Assembly (NCBI RefSeq): GCF_003480915.1
Contig: NZ_QUKD01000001.1
Coordinates: forward strand, 1 to 64,000
Direction: 5' to 3'
Source: Parabacteroides sp. TM07-1AC
Lineage (GTDB): Bacteria; Bacteroidota; Bacteroidia; Bacteroidales; Tannerellaceae
Length of the DNA stretch: 64,000 bases
Both the position numbers and the translations under genes were made by a program. Shown here one piece after another: positions 51,791 to 60,561 of the stretch (position 1 is its first letter; the number at the start of each line of letters is the position of its first letter). The notes beneath the pieces are model-generated. The model was given only the letters and a program-made list of their open reading frames with translations. It had not been told where the DNA came from and searched no databases.

Positions 51791-53704
51791 ATGATTATCA
51801 ATGATTTTGCACTAGTATTGTCGCGAGTTAAATTTTTTAACCGTTGGATTGTCTTATTTATTGATTTATTTCTGTCAATACTGGCTACTTCGACCTCTCT
51901 GTCGTTCTTGTGGTATATCCTGGGAACAAAGCTTGTAGACGAATCCATTTTCCACATATTATTTATATCCTTTTGTGCCAGTCTGTGCAGTTTCTACCTA
52001 TGCCGGACCTATAAAGGTGTGATCCGTCATTCCGCATTTACGGAAGCCGGTCGCCTGGCATTATCCTCTTTAATAAAGATACTCTTCATTGTTGTTTTAG
52101 TCTATATGACTACAACGCTTCAATCTCCCCGTGAATTGGCGTTAGGAGCCGTAGTCGATTTATTTCTGACATTCTTTCTTTTAACAATTCTCCGTGTATT
52201 CATGATTGTTTTCTATGCAATCATAGTCAATAGTGTTTCTTCTAACCAAGGGAATTTATTGATTTATCAGGGAGACAAAACCGGAACTTTTTTATTCGAT
52301 GTTTCCCTGAGTGACAAACTGTTGTATAAAGTATCGGGATTCCTGCGTTTTGGTGATCGAACCTCCTTGCGTGCAGGTAAATACAGTATCTATTCGATCA
52401 AGGAGCAGGTCGATTTCAACAATTTGGTAAACCGGAAAAATATCAAGGCTATTCTGTTCACCGACTATCGTTTGGTAAAGGAGGAGAGTGAACGTCTGGT
52501 CCGTTACTGTGAGAAGAAAAAAGTTCGTATGTTGATACTTCCTTCGGTCGACGAACTGAAAAAAGGAAAAATCAACTTTCATAACCTGCCTGAAGTACAT
52601 ATAGAAGATTTGCTGGGTCGTGAGGAGATTTGTATCAATATGACAGAGATCGTCGCTTCCCTGAAAGGAAAAGTCGTATTAGTCACCGGAGCAGCCGGTT
52701 CTATAGGCAGCGAACTTTGCCGTCAGTTATGTACCTTCGACCTGAAGCAGCTGGTTCTGTTTGACAGTGCCGAAACCCCCATGCACAATATACGTCTGGA
52801 ACTGGAAGAAAAATTCCCTCAGGTAGAATTTACTCCTGTAATGGGAGATATCCGGATGATTGATCGTGTTGAATCTGTTTTCCGTCGTTTTCAGCCTCAG
52901 TATGTATTTCATGCTGCCGCCTATAAGCATGTACCTCTGATGGAGGAGAATCCTTGCGAAGCCGTTCATACGAATGTATACGGTACGCGTAATGTAGCGG
53001 ATATGGCAGTCAGGTATAATGTCGATAAGTTCATTATGGTTTCTACCGACAAAGCTGTCAATCCGACGAATGTGATGGGAGCTTCCAAGCGTCTGGCAGA
53101 AATCTATGTACAAAGCCTGAGCATCGCTATCAGTAAAGGTTTGCATCCGGGTAAAACCCATTTTATCACAACCCGTTTTGGAAATGTATTAGGCAGTAAC
53201 GGCTCCGTCATTCCCCGTTTCCGTGAGCAATTAGCGAAAGGTGGTCCTTTAACAGTCACCCATCCGGACATTATCCGTTATTTCATGACGATCCCGGAGG
53301 CATGTCGTTTGGTACTGGAAGCAGCCTTTATGGGTAAGGGAAATGAGATATTTGTCTTTGATATGGGTTCTCCTGTAAAGATCGCCGATCTGGCTCGTCG
53401 TATGATTGAACTGGCAGGTCTTATCCCCGATGAAGATATAGAAATCCAGTACACCGGTCTTCGTCCCGGCGAGAAACTATATGAAGAACTTCTGGCAACG
53501 AAAGAGAATACCCTCCCTACGAATAACGCTAAAATATATCGTGCCCAGGTGAGAGAATATGATTTCAAAGAAATTGATGAATTGATGGAATCATTGGTGC
53601 ACCTAGCTATTTGTGTAGATAAGATCGGAACTGTGAAGATGATGAAGGATATTGTTCCGGAGTTTAAGAGTAAGAATTCGAAGTACGAAGTTTTAGATAA
53701 ATAG
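51791..53704 (+). CDS. CapD/PglF/WbpM-type nucleotide-sugar 4,6-dehydratase
   Basis: A 637-residue protein with four N-terminal membrane segments (about 20-145), a first Rossmann-like domain (about 150-270) and a C-terminal SDR dehydratase domain: VLVTGAAGSIGSELCRQL (about 295), VFHAAAYKHVPLMEENP, STDKAVNPTNVMGASKRLAE (the Met-type catalytic site replacing YxxxK), and TRFGNVLGSNGSVIPRF. It converts UDP-GlcNAc to a UDP-4-keto-6-deoxy sugar, the first step to QuiNAc/bacillosamine/FucNAc-type sugars. It is the first gene after the invertible promoter. A upxY/NusG-like antiterminator gene, common at this place in Bacteroides, is absent. Confidence 0.94.
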   Translation: MIINDFALVLSRVKFFNRWIVLFIDLFLSILATSTSLSFLWYILGTKLVDESIFHILFISFCASLCSFYLCRTYKGVIRHSAFTEAGRLALSSLIKILFIVVLVYMTTTLQSPRELALGAVVDLFLTFFLLTILRVFMIVFYAIIVNSVSSNQGNLLIYQGDKTGTFLFDVSLSDKLLYKVSGFLRFGDRTSLRAGKYSIYSIKEQVDFNNLVNRKNIKAILFTDYRLVKEESERLVRYCEKKKVRMLILPSVDELKKGKINFHNLPEVHIEDLLGREEICINMTEIVASLKGKVVLVTGAAGSIGSELCRQLCTFDLKQLVLFDSAETPMHNIRLELEEKFPQVEFTPVMGDIRMIDRVESVFRRFQPQYVFHAAAYKHVPLMEENPCEAVHTNVYGTRNVADMAVRYNVDKFIMVSTDKAVNPTNVMGASKRLAEIYVQSLSIAISKGLHPGKTHFITTRFGNVLGSNGSVIPRFREQLAKGGPLTVTHPDIIRYFMTIPEACRLVLEAAFMGKGNEIFVFDMGSPVKIADLARRMIELAGLIPDEDIEIQYTGLRPGEKLYEELLATKENTLPTNNAKIYRAQVREYDFKEIDELMESLVHLAICVDKIGTVKMMKDIVPEFKSKNSKYEVLDK

Positions 53705-53815
53705 ATTGGTAGCTAATTTGTTGATATGTTATGTGTTAATATTGATATAACTGGTTCTTTAAATGAATTACAAATAAGGGTATAAAACCTAAGATAAAAA
53801 ACAAACAATATAATT

Positions 53816-55087
53816 ATGACAATTTATAAAATTTGTGTAATTGGTCTCGGTTACGTTGGACTGCCTTTGGCAAGACTTTTTTCAACAAAATATGAAACTA
53901 TTGGTTTTGATATGAATCAGCATCGTGTCGATGCACTTATGACAGGTCATGATGCAACTCTTGAAGTGAGCGATGAACTTCTTCAGGATGCAATCAACAA
54001 CCATGGTTTCAAGTGTACCACAAACCTTGAGGACATCAGGGATTGTAACGTTTATATCGTTGCTGTACCTACTCCAGTCAACGAGGATAATACACCAGAT
54101 CTCAAGCCTCTTTGGAAGGCAAGCGATTCTGTAGGTCAGGTTATTTCTAAGGATGACATTGTAATCTATGAGTCTACTGTTTACCCTGGTGTAACAGAAG
54201 AGGAATGTATTCCTGTTATAGAGAAGGTATCTGGCCTCAAGTTCAATGTTGACTTCTATGCTGGCTACTCTCCGGAACGAATCAACCCCGGGGATAAGGA
54301 GCATACTGTAGAGAAAATCTGCAAGGTAACGTCTGGTTCTACTCCTGAGATTGCTGACATTGTAGATAGTCTTTATAACAGTGTTCTCTTAAATGGTACC
54401 CACAAGGCTTCAAGCATCAAGGTTGCAGAGGCATCTAAGATTATCGAGAATTCACAGCGTGACGTCAATATTGCCTTCATGAATGAGTTGGCTAAGATTT
54501 TCAATGCAATGGGGGTTGATACTCATGATGTTATCGAAGCTGCATCTTCGAAGTGGAACTTCATCAAGTTAAACCCAGGTCTCGTTGGAGGTCACTGTAT
54601 CTCTGTTGATCCATACTACCTTATTCAGAAGGCGCAGGTTTATGGCGTGCTTCCTCGCATCATGCATTCTGCTCGCCGCTTAAACGATGGTATGGGAGCT
54701 TATGTGGCAAGCCAAACTGTGAAGTGCATGAATAGGAAGGGGGTTATGGTAAAGGATGCCAAGATACTTATTCTTGGTATTACTTTCAAAGAGAACTGTC
54801 CTGATGTTCGTAACACTAAGATTGTTGATATCTATCAGACTCTTGAAGAATTCACTAAAAATATCACTGTTTATGATCCATGGGCTAACCCTGAGAAGGT
54901 TAAGCGTGAATACAGCATTGATATTGTTACAGAACTCCCTACTGGCGAGAAGTATGATGCAATAATCAACGCTGTTGCACACAATCAGTTTATAAACCTT
55001 GATATTCGCTCACTCTGCAAGGATAATGGTGTGGTTTATGATGTTAAGGGTATTTTACCACGCGATATTATTGATGCAAGATTGTAA
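53816..55087 (+). CDS. Nucleotide-sugar (UDP-HexNAc) dehydrogenase, TviB/WbpA-like
   Basis: A 423-residue enzyme with the NAD-binding motif VIGLGYVGLPLARLFS (8-23), the central helix SSKWNFIKLNPGLVGGHCISVDPYYL with the catalytic Cys in GGHC, and a UDP-binding C-terminal domain (LGITFKENCPDVRNTKIVDI). It oxidises C6 of a UDP-HexNAc to the uronic acid, in the style of TviB/WbpO. Codon choice differs from the genes before 53.7 kb (for example frequent AAG and CTT/CTC), and the local base composition is more AT-rich, suggesting foreign origin. A 111-base gap separates it from the dehydratase gene. Confidence 0.93.
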   Translation: MTIYKICVIGLGYVGLPLARLFSTKYETIGFDMNQHRVDALMTGHDATLEVSDELLQDAINNHGFKCTTNLEDIRDCNVYIVAVPTPVNEDNTPDLKPLWKASDSVGQVISKDDIVIYESTVYPGVTEEECIPVIEKVSGLKFNVDFYAGYSPERINPGDKEHTVEKICKVTSGSTPEIADIVDSLYNSVLLNGTHKASSIKVAEASKIIENSQRDVNIAFMNELAKIFNAMGVDTHDVIEAASSKWNFIKLNPGLVGGHCISVDPYYLIQKAQVYGVLPRIMHSARRLNDGMGAYVASQTVKCMNRKGVMVKDAKILILGITFKENCPDVRNTKIVDIYQTLEEFTKNITVYDPWANPEKVKREYSIDIVTELPTGEKYDAIINAVAHNQFINLDIRSLCKDNGVVYDVKGILPRDIIDARL

Positions 55088-55284
55088 TATTATATTTCAT
55101 AAATAATGTCTTTAGTGCGGGCATCTGTATATAATCATTGGCTGGTGCTAATCGTTCACAGAATACTGAGGTTTTAATTACAGGGATGTATTGTAATGAG
55201 ATTTTGATTTTAACAGACTAGATACAAACTGTGATCTTGTAGAGTAATAAATCACAGATTTTACTGATTAACACAGAAAGTATC
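55088..55284. other. Non-coding gap at a composition boundary
   Basis: About 200 bases without a convincing ORF, tRNA or terminator. It contains a short sequence cacagattttactgattaac of a kind often seen as intergenic repeat debris in Bacteroidales. It may mark a junction between cassettes. Confidence 0.35.
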
Positions 55285-55533
55285 ATGAATTTAAGAACTG
55301 ATTATTACAATGTAAAAAGGCAAGATTATGGCAAATCGAAGCTGTTAATCATTGCAGGTATTGGTGATGAGGAGAACTTCTCACTAGTAGTTGGCAGTGC
55401 AGTTAATATGGTGAAAGATGGTCGCTGTGGTAACCTTGTGTATGTAGAGGTGGCTAGCAGCGAGGTTGTGAAGATTATTCAGAGCTACACAGACATTGTG
55501 AACAAAATGGGTGGGAAAAGTTTAAAAAACTGA
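55285..55533 (+). CDS. Small protein of unknown function in the capsule locus
   Basis: An 82-residue protein starting MNLRTDYYNVKRQDYGKSKLL, with one beta-alpha unit (LLIIAGIGDEENFSLVVGSAVNMV) that could be part of a nucleotide-binding fold. I do not recognise the family. It is short for a stand-alone enzyme, and it lies between the dehydrogenase and the first glycosyltransferase (5 bases upstream of that gene). It could be a genuine small gene or the surviving N-terminus of a larger one broken during exchange of capsule cassettes. No rest of such a gene is visible downstream. Confidence 0.5.
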   Translation: MNLRTDYYNVKRQDYGKSKLLIIAGIGDEENFSLVVGSAVNMVKDGRCGNLVYVEVASSEVVKIIQSYTDIVNKMGGKSLKN

Positions 55534-55538
55534 TCATA

Positions 55539-56453
55539 ATGGAGGAAAAGCCTTTAATTTCTATTATTACGATTACTCGTAATAGAGCATCATTAATTCA
55601 TAAATGCATAAGGAGTATTCAGAAGCAGACATATACTAATTATGAACATATTATAGTTGATGGAAATTCAAGTGATAATACTTCCGAGGTTGTAGCAGCA
55701 TATACTAAAAAGGATAGCAAGATTAAGTACATTTATTTGAATTATTGTGGAGCTGAACAACTTCATCAAGGCTTTTTGGCATCAAAAGGTCAATACATCA
55801 CATTTTTGGATGATGATGACGAATATCTTCCACATAATCTAGAAAAAAAATTGGAACTTTTATCTTCGTTAGATTCTACGTTCGGGTTTATTTATGGTCC
55901 AATGGATTATTTCAATGCTTCGAGTGGTGAATTTTTATATACCCATAAAGCTACTTATGAGGGTGGTAAAGAAATCCTCCCTTTTGCTGTAGCTGATAGT
56001 GTCGTATGTGGTACACCCTCGATGATGTTTAGAAGATGTGCTTTTGAAAGCATAGGGGGATCATATATTGACGGAATTGGTAACAATTTCTCAGATTGGG
56101 CATTGGCTACAAAAGCTTTGGCAATGGGGTGGAAAGTAAAGAGATATGATCAATCTTTGGTAAAGATATACCAGCACCCATTGGCAAGATTATCAGATAA
56201 TACGATCAAAGGGGTTGAAGGTGCAAAGAAGATGCTACTGTTTCATAGCTATTTTTTGTCAGTATACGATGATGTAATAAAAGTAAATCCTAAATCTGCT
56301 GCAATTCATTATCGTGGTTTGGTTGGGGCGAATCTTCGTCTTAGGAATTTTAAAGAAGCTTGTAAAAACTATATCAGACTACTTAAAGTTTCTAAAACCC
56401 TTAAAAACCTTGTTTATCCGCTCCATATTTTAATAATAATGTATAAAGAATAG
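55539..56453 (+). CDS. Family 2 glycosyltransferase
   Basis: A 304-residue GT-A enzyme: PLISIITITRNRASLIHKCIRSIQKQTYTNYEHIIVDGNSSDNT at the N-terminus, the DxD-type motif in YITFLDDDDEYLP (about 88-100), and a C-terminal region with SDWALATKALAMGW. It adds one sugar to the lipid-linked capsule repeat unit on the cytoplasmic side of the inner membrane. The sugar is not predictable. It starts 5 bases after the small gene and is followed at 4 bases by the next glycosyltransferase. Confidence 0.9.
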   Translation: MEEKPLISIITITRNRASLIHKCIRSIQKQTYTNYEHIIVDGNSSDNTSEVVAAYTKKDSKIKYIYLNYCGAEQLHQGFLASKGQYITFLDDDDEYLPHNLEKKLELLSSLDSTFGFIYGPMDYFNASSGEFLYTHKATYEGGKEILPFAVADSVVCGTPSMMFRRCAFESIGGSYIDGIGNNFSDWALATKALAMGWKVKRYDQSLVKIYQHPLARLSDNTIKGVEGAKKMLLFHSYFLSVYDDVIKVNPKSAAIHYRGLVGANLRLRNFKEACKNYIRLLKVSKTLKNLVYPLHILIIMYKE

Positions 56454-56457
56454 AAGT

Positions 56458-57660
56458 ATGGATTACAATGTTTTAAATTCAATTCAAAATAAAGAAAGAA
56501 TAGCTATCGTTTGTATAGGGTATAACCGTTTAGATTCTATCATTCGGTTAGTCTCCTCTATAGAGAAAGCTTCGTTCCCATCAAATGACATCCCTATTGT
56601 GTTTTGTATAGATGCAAGTAGAGATATACTCTTATATGATTATGTAAGAAATTACCAGTGGAAACATGGTGAGAAATATGTTTTTATTCAAGAAGAACGT
56701 TTAGGTCTAAAAGATCATATTTTGAAATGTGGTCGGCTTACTAAATATTTCAAAGCAATTATAATATTAGAAGACGACTCTTATGTTGCTCCCAATTTTT
56801 ATAATTACACAGTTGCTGCAGTTGATAAATATGGTCATGATGAGTTGATTTCTGGAATTTCTTTATATATCTCTCATAATTACGAGTATGTAAATATTCC
56901 ATTCTTCCCATTGAATAATGGGGCTGATGTATTTCTTTTACAAGATGTTCAGACCCGTGGTGAATGCTTTACAGATTTTATGTGGGATCGATTTGAACGT
57001 TGGATGATAAGCAATAAAGATCGTGACTATGCGGATGTTTCTATGCCAGAAAGTATAAAAAAATGGTCTAGAGCTTGGTCACGTTTTTATTATGCTTATA
57101 TGGTAGAGAGTTGGACGTTCTTTGTGTATCCCTATGTATCGTTTGTTACAAACATGGGGGCAATTGGAGAACATGCCGATATTGAGACGAATTTAGCTCA
57201 AGTTTCATTGGAATTAGGTTTTAAGGAGTATAAAATGTTAGATACTAATGTTTTGGTAAAATATGACTCTTTTGGGAATAACTGTGATTTTTATAAGTGG
57301 GCTGGGGTACCTGAAGAAGATTTGTGCTTAGATATATATGGCAATAACCCAAACATCAAAAAGAAACGATATATCGTATCGTGTAGGAGACTTCCATATA
57401 AAGTAATTAAATCTTGGGGATTAAGAATGTATCCTATTGAGATGAATGCTATTGCCCAGATACAAGGTTCTGGTCTTATGGTTTTTGATACATCCGAAAA
57501 AGGTAAAGGTAATAGTAGCTTCTCATATGATGCATTGTCTTATGTTTATTGTAAGCACAATCCAAAACTGATGGTTATGTATTGTGCAAAGTGGATTCTT
57601 GTTATGGTAAGACATAAGATAAAAAAAACGTGGAAAATATTATTTAGGAAAAAGAAGTAG
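56458..57660 (+). CDS. Glycosyltransferase, GNT-I/GT-A-like
   Basis: A 400-residue protein with RIAIVCIGYNRLDSIIRLVSSI at the N-terminus (nucleotide-sugar binding), a DD-type metal site in IILEDDSYVAPNFYNY (about 101-116), and an EVES-like C-terminal part (MVESWTFFVYPYVSFVTNMGAIGEHAD). The layout resembles the GNT-I-like glycosyltransferase group in bacterial polysaccharide clusters. It probably adds another residue to the repeat unit. The end is Lys-rich (KTWKILFRKKK), suggesting membrane association. Confidence 0.82.
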   Translation: MDYNVLNSIQNKERIAIVCIGYNRLDSIIRLVSSIEKASFPSNDIPIVFCIDASRDILLYDYVRNYQWKHGEKYVFIQEERLGLKDHILKCGRLTKYFKAIIILEDDSYVAPNFYNYTVAAVDKYGHDELISGISLYISHNYEYVNIPFFPLNNGADVFLLQDVQTRGECFTDFMWDRFERWMISNKDRDYADVSMPESIKKWSRAWSRFYYAYMVESWTFFVYPYVSFVTNMGAIGEHADIETNLAQVSLELGFKEYKMLDTNVLVKYDSFGNNCDFYKWAGVPEEDLCLDIYGNNPNIKKKRYIVSCRRLPYKVIKSWGLRMYPIEMNAIAQIQGSGLMVFDTSEKGKGNSSFSYDALSYVYCKHNPKLMVMYCAKWILVMVRHKIKKTWKILFRKKK

Positions 57661-57662
57661 AT

Positions 57663-58406
57663 ATGGATATTTCTTTATTGAAATCTAAGCTACTATATTA
57701 TTCTTGGAGTATTCATTTTAGATTGCAACAAATCTTTCATGAAAAAAGAACAGGTGCTGCTATTGTGATGTTTCATCATGTAGGGGATGATGTTTCCAAT
57801 GATATTATTGACTCATGTAAATGTACAAATGCTGAGTTTAGAAGTTTTGTTGAACTTATTAAATCTAACAGGTGGGTGGTCTCTTTTGATGAGATGCTAG
57901 ACAAAGTTCAGCAAGGCGAGAATAATCTAGTAGTAATATCTTTTGACGATGTACCTGATAATTTTTATTTGAATGCGTATCCCTTGTTGAAAGAAAACAA
58001 ACTTCCATTTATACTATACGTTACTACTGGATTTATAGACAAGCCTGGTTTTTTATCTTCTTCTCAATTAGAGATATTATCCAAAGACCCTTTATGTACG
58101 ATAGGTGCTCATACAATGTCGCATCCTACGTTAAGTAAAAAATCTGTGAATTTGGATGTTGAAATTAGAGATTGTAAAAAAAGAATTGAAGCTATAATTA
58201 AGAAAGAGATTAGACATTTTGCATATCCCTTTGGAGTACCACCATCTATTAATATGGACGTTGTAAAATATACATCATTGTGTAATCAATATAATACAGC
58301 TTGCTCAACGTTTCCTGGATTGGTATACAAAAGATCTTTAAAAAGTCTTTTTATTTTACCTCGAATTCATCATAAATTATATATAAAAAAATTCAATCAT
58401 AAATAA
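57663..58406 (+). CDS. Polysaccharide deacetylase (NodB homology)
   Basis: A 247-residue protein with the NodB-type fold. Motif 1 is ISFDDVPDN (Asp-Asp, about 96-104; the usual TFDDG is changed to SFDDV). Motif 2 is HTMSHPTLS (about 152-160, His-x3-His-Pro), and motif 3 follows in RHFAYPFGVP. The family removes N- or O-acetyl groups from polysaccharides or lipid-linked sugars with a metal ion. Unlike exported members it has no obvious signal peptide; it may modify the lipid-linked intermediate in the cytoplasm. It starts 2 bases after the glycosyltransferase. Confidence 0.85.
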   Translation: MDISLLKSKLLYYSWSIHFRLQQIFHEKRTGAAIVMFHHVGDDVSNDIIDSCKCTNAEFRSFVELIKSNRWVVSFDEMLDKVQQGENNLVVISFDDVPDNFYLNAYPLLKENKLPFILYVTTGFIDKPGFLSSSQLEILSKDPLCTIGAHTMSHPTLSKKSVNLDVEIRDCKKRIEAIIKKEIRHFAYPFGVPPSINMDVVKYTSLCNQYNTACSTFPGLVYKRSLKSLFILPRIHHKLYIKKFNHK

Positions 58407-58407
58407 T

Positions 58408-59280
58408 ATGAAAATATTCCATCCTTCAGATTTTTTATGCGCTAACCTTTATAAGTTGGGTAAAACAGGTATACTATTATGGTACAAATATGCTTATTGG
58501 AGGGTTCGAGGTAAATGGCCTGGCTTAAAAAAACCGAAAGATTTGTCAGAGCATATTTTGTCTGATATGGTAAAGTCATCGTTTGTTAGATATGCGGATT
58601 TGGCTGATAAGGTGAGAGTTCGTGAATATATTAAGTCAAAAGGCTTAGAGGGGCATTTGTTAGATGTATATGGTGCGTGGGAGACTGGCGACCAAATAAA
58701 TTTTGATCTTTTACCAAATAAATTTGCTCTGAAGCCTAATAATGGATCTGGTGGACACTTTTTTTGTCACGATAAATCTGCGATCAATATAGAAGAAGTG
58801 CGTAAGATTATGGATAAGTCAATTGTTCTTGAGAATTCAGCATATCATTATGAACCTCATTACTTTGCTATAAAGCCTTTAATCTATGCGGAAGAGTTGA
58901 TTGATGTTGGCGAAGGTCAGTTCCCTATAGATTATAAATTTATGTGTGTAAAAGGTAAAATAGGAGATATTTCTGTAATGGTTAATAGAGACGAAGTTGG
59001 CGGGCATAAAATATGCAGACTTGATGAAAAATGGAATGTTTTGCCTTATACAAAAGAGTCATATAAATCCTCAAGTATTCCTGAAAAACCTAAGTGTTTT
59101 TCGGAGATGGTGGAAATTGCAAAAATATTATCAAGCGATTTTGAATGTGTACGTGTAGATTTATATGAATATAAAGATAAAGTTTATTTTGGGGAATTAA
59201 CATTTAGTCCAGCAGGTGGCATTCTGTTTTCATATAATCAATTTGGTCTTGATGAGATTGGAAAGTTGTTTAATAGATAA
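58408..59280 (+). CDS. TupA-like ATP-grasp protein
   Basis: A 290-residue protein of the TupA-like ATP-grasp group seen in exopolysaccharide clusters: an N-terminal YWRVRGKWPGLKKPKDLSEHIL segment, ATP-binding Lys and Gly-rich loop in FALKPNNGSGGHFFCHD (about 110-126), and acidic metal ligands in VRVDLYEYKDKVYFGELTFSPAGG near the end. ATP-grasp enzymes ligate a carboxylate to an amine or hydroxyl. Here it may attach an amino acid or similar group to a sugar, for example the uronic acid made by the TviB-like enzyme (inference). It begins 1 base after the deacetylase gene. Confidence 0.82.
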   Translation: MKIFHPSDFLCANLYKLGKTGILLWYKYAYWRVRGKWPGLKKPKDLSEHILSDMVKSSFVRYADLADKVRVREYIKSKGLEGHLLDVYGAWETGDQINFDLLPNKFALKPNNGSGGHFFCHDKSAINIEEVRKIMDKSIVLENSAYHYEPHYFAIKPLIYAEELIDVGEGQFPIDYKFMCVKGKIGDISVMVNRDEVGGHKICRLDEKWNVLPYTKESYKSSSIPEKPKCFSEMVEIAKILSSDFECVRVDLYEYKDKVYFGELTFSPAGGILFSYNQFGLDEIGKLFNR

Positions 59281-59292
59281 TAACCTTTCAAT

Positions 59293-60561
59293 ATGCAAAT
59301 GAATCTTTTAAAGGGATATTATCAAAGTTACTATGCATATATAAAAAATGCAAGTATTTATCTCACTGCAACAATTGTTTCGTCATTATTAGCTGTTGTA
59401 ATAAATCCTCTGTTAGCATTAAATTTGTCAGCAGAGGATTATGCAACTCTAGGTTATTATAGTGGTTATGCTAACCTATTCACGCCATTAATCGGATTTT
59501 TTATTATTGATTATTATCTTCGGAATAGGTATTTATTAAAAGGAGAAGATTTGCTAAAACTAAAATCTTCATTATTGAAATTATTGATTTTATTTTCAGG
59601 AGGTTCTTCAATAATCTGTTTTTGTATTTTGTGGGTATATATGAACACCTATGATGCAAGTATACCTTTTTGGCCTTTTGCATTATTAAAAATGGCTCAA
59701 ATCTATACAAGTTTTGTATACTCGTTCAAACTAGCTGATTATAAAATTGATGGTAATGCTAAGGGCTTTTTTAAGATTTCATTAATACAGGCTGTAATTG
59801 CCACTATTTTATCTATTACTTTTGTGGTTGTACTTAAATGGGGTGCTTTTGGTTACATGGTAGGTCAGTTATTGGTGAACACTATCTTTTTAGGATATTG
59901 CCTATGGTCATATCGGGATGTTATTATTCTTAGGAATGATACATCAATACTTAATTCCTTAATTAAATATTCTACACCTTTAGCTATGGCGGGTGCATTA
60001 GGATTCTTTGCAAATGGATATGATAAAATTTATTTGGAACGCAATAAGGATTTATATGCACTTGGCATATATGCGATCGCATTTCAAATGTCTAGTTATC
60101 TTAATATATTTGCTACAGCTATTAAGTCTACTTTTCAGCCTGATATATTTAAAGCTATTGCTGAAAAAAACCTTCGCAAGGTTGTAAAAATGATAACTCT
60201 CGTTGTTGCTTTCGTCTCTGTAGTTGTAATGCTATTTGTTTTATTTTGTCCGATTTTAATAAATATTCTAACTGCTGGTCGTTATGACGAGTCGACTGAT
60301 CTAACGCGTATACTATCGCTTTCCATCATTACGTCTACCATATATTATCAGATATCCCAAGTAACTTATGGCTCTGGACTGTCTAACATCACCCTTATTA
60401 ATAAGATCATTGGTAGCGTACTTACAGTTCTATTATTTTCTTATGTAATACCACAATATGGCGCACAAGGTGCTGCATGGGGGACTGTAATAAGCTATTT
60501 ATTATTTGCATTAGGCAATGTAATACTTCTATGTATAAATAAAAATAAGTTCTTAAAATGA
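59293..60561 (+). CDS. Wzx-type polysaccharide flippase
   Basis: A 422-residue membrane protein with about 12 membrane segments. The N-terminus (YIKNASIYLTATIVSSLLAVVINPLLALNLSAEDYATLGYYSGYANLFTPLIGF) is typical of MOP-superfamily flippases. It moves the lipid-linked repeat unit to the periplasmic side, where Wzy joins the units. Presence of Wzx and Wzy says this is a Wzy-dependent pathway. In-frame ATGs at 59293 and 59299 are both possible starts. Its stop overlaps the next gene by 4 bases. Confidence 0.9.
   Translation: MQMNLLKGYYQSYYAYIKNASIYLTATIVSSLLAVVINPLLALNLSAEDYATLGYYSGYANLFTPLIGFFIIDYYLRNRYLLKGEDLLKLKSSLLKLLILFSGGSSIICFCILWVYMNTYDASIPFWPFALLKMAQIYTSFVYSFKLADYKIDGNAKGFFKISLIQAVIATILSITFVVVLKWGAFGYMVGQLLVNTIFLGYCLWSYRDVIILRNDTSILNSLIKYSTPLAMAGALGFFANGYDKIYLERNKDLYALGIYAIAFQMSSYLNIFATAIKSTFQPDIFKAIAEKNLRKVVKMITLVVAFVSVVVMLFVLFCPILINILTAGRYDESTDLTRILSLSIITSTIYYQISQVTYGSGLSNITLINKIIGSVLTVLLFSYVIPQYGAQGAAWGTVISYLLFALGNVILLCINKNKFLK

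Noticed and set aside
51664..51957. A 97-codon minus-strand frame across the right inverted repeat
   Set aside because: It overlaps the dehydratase start and reads the repeat itself; composition is low-complexity and no promoter faces it.
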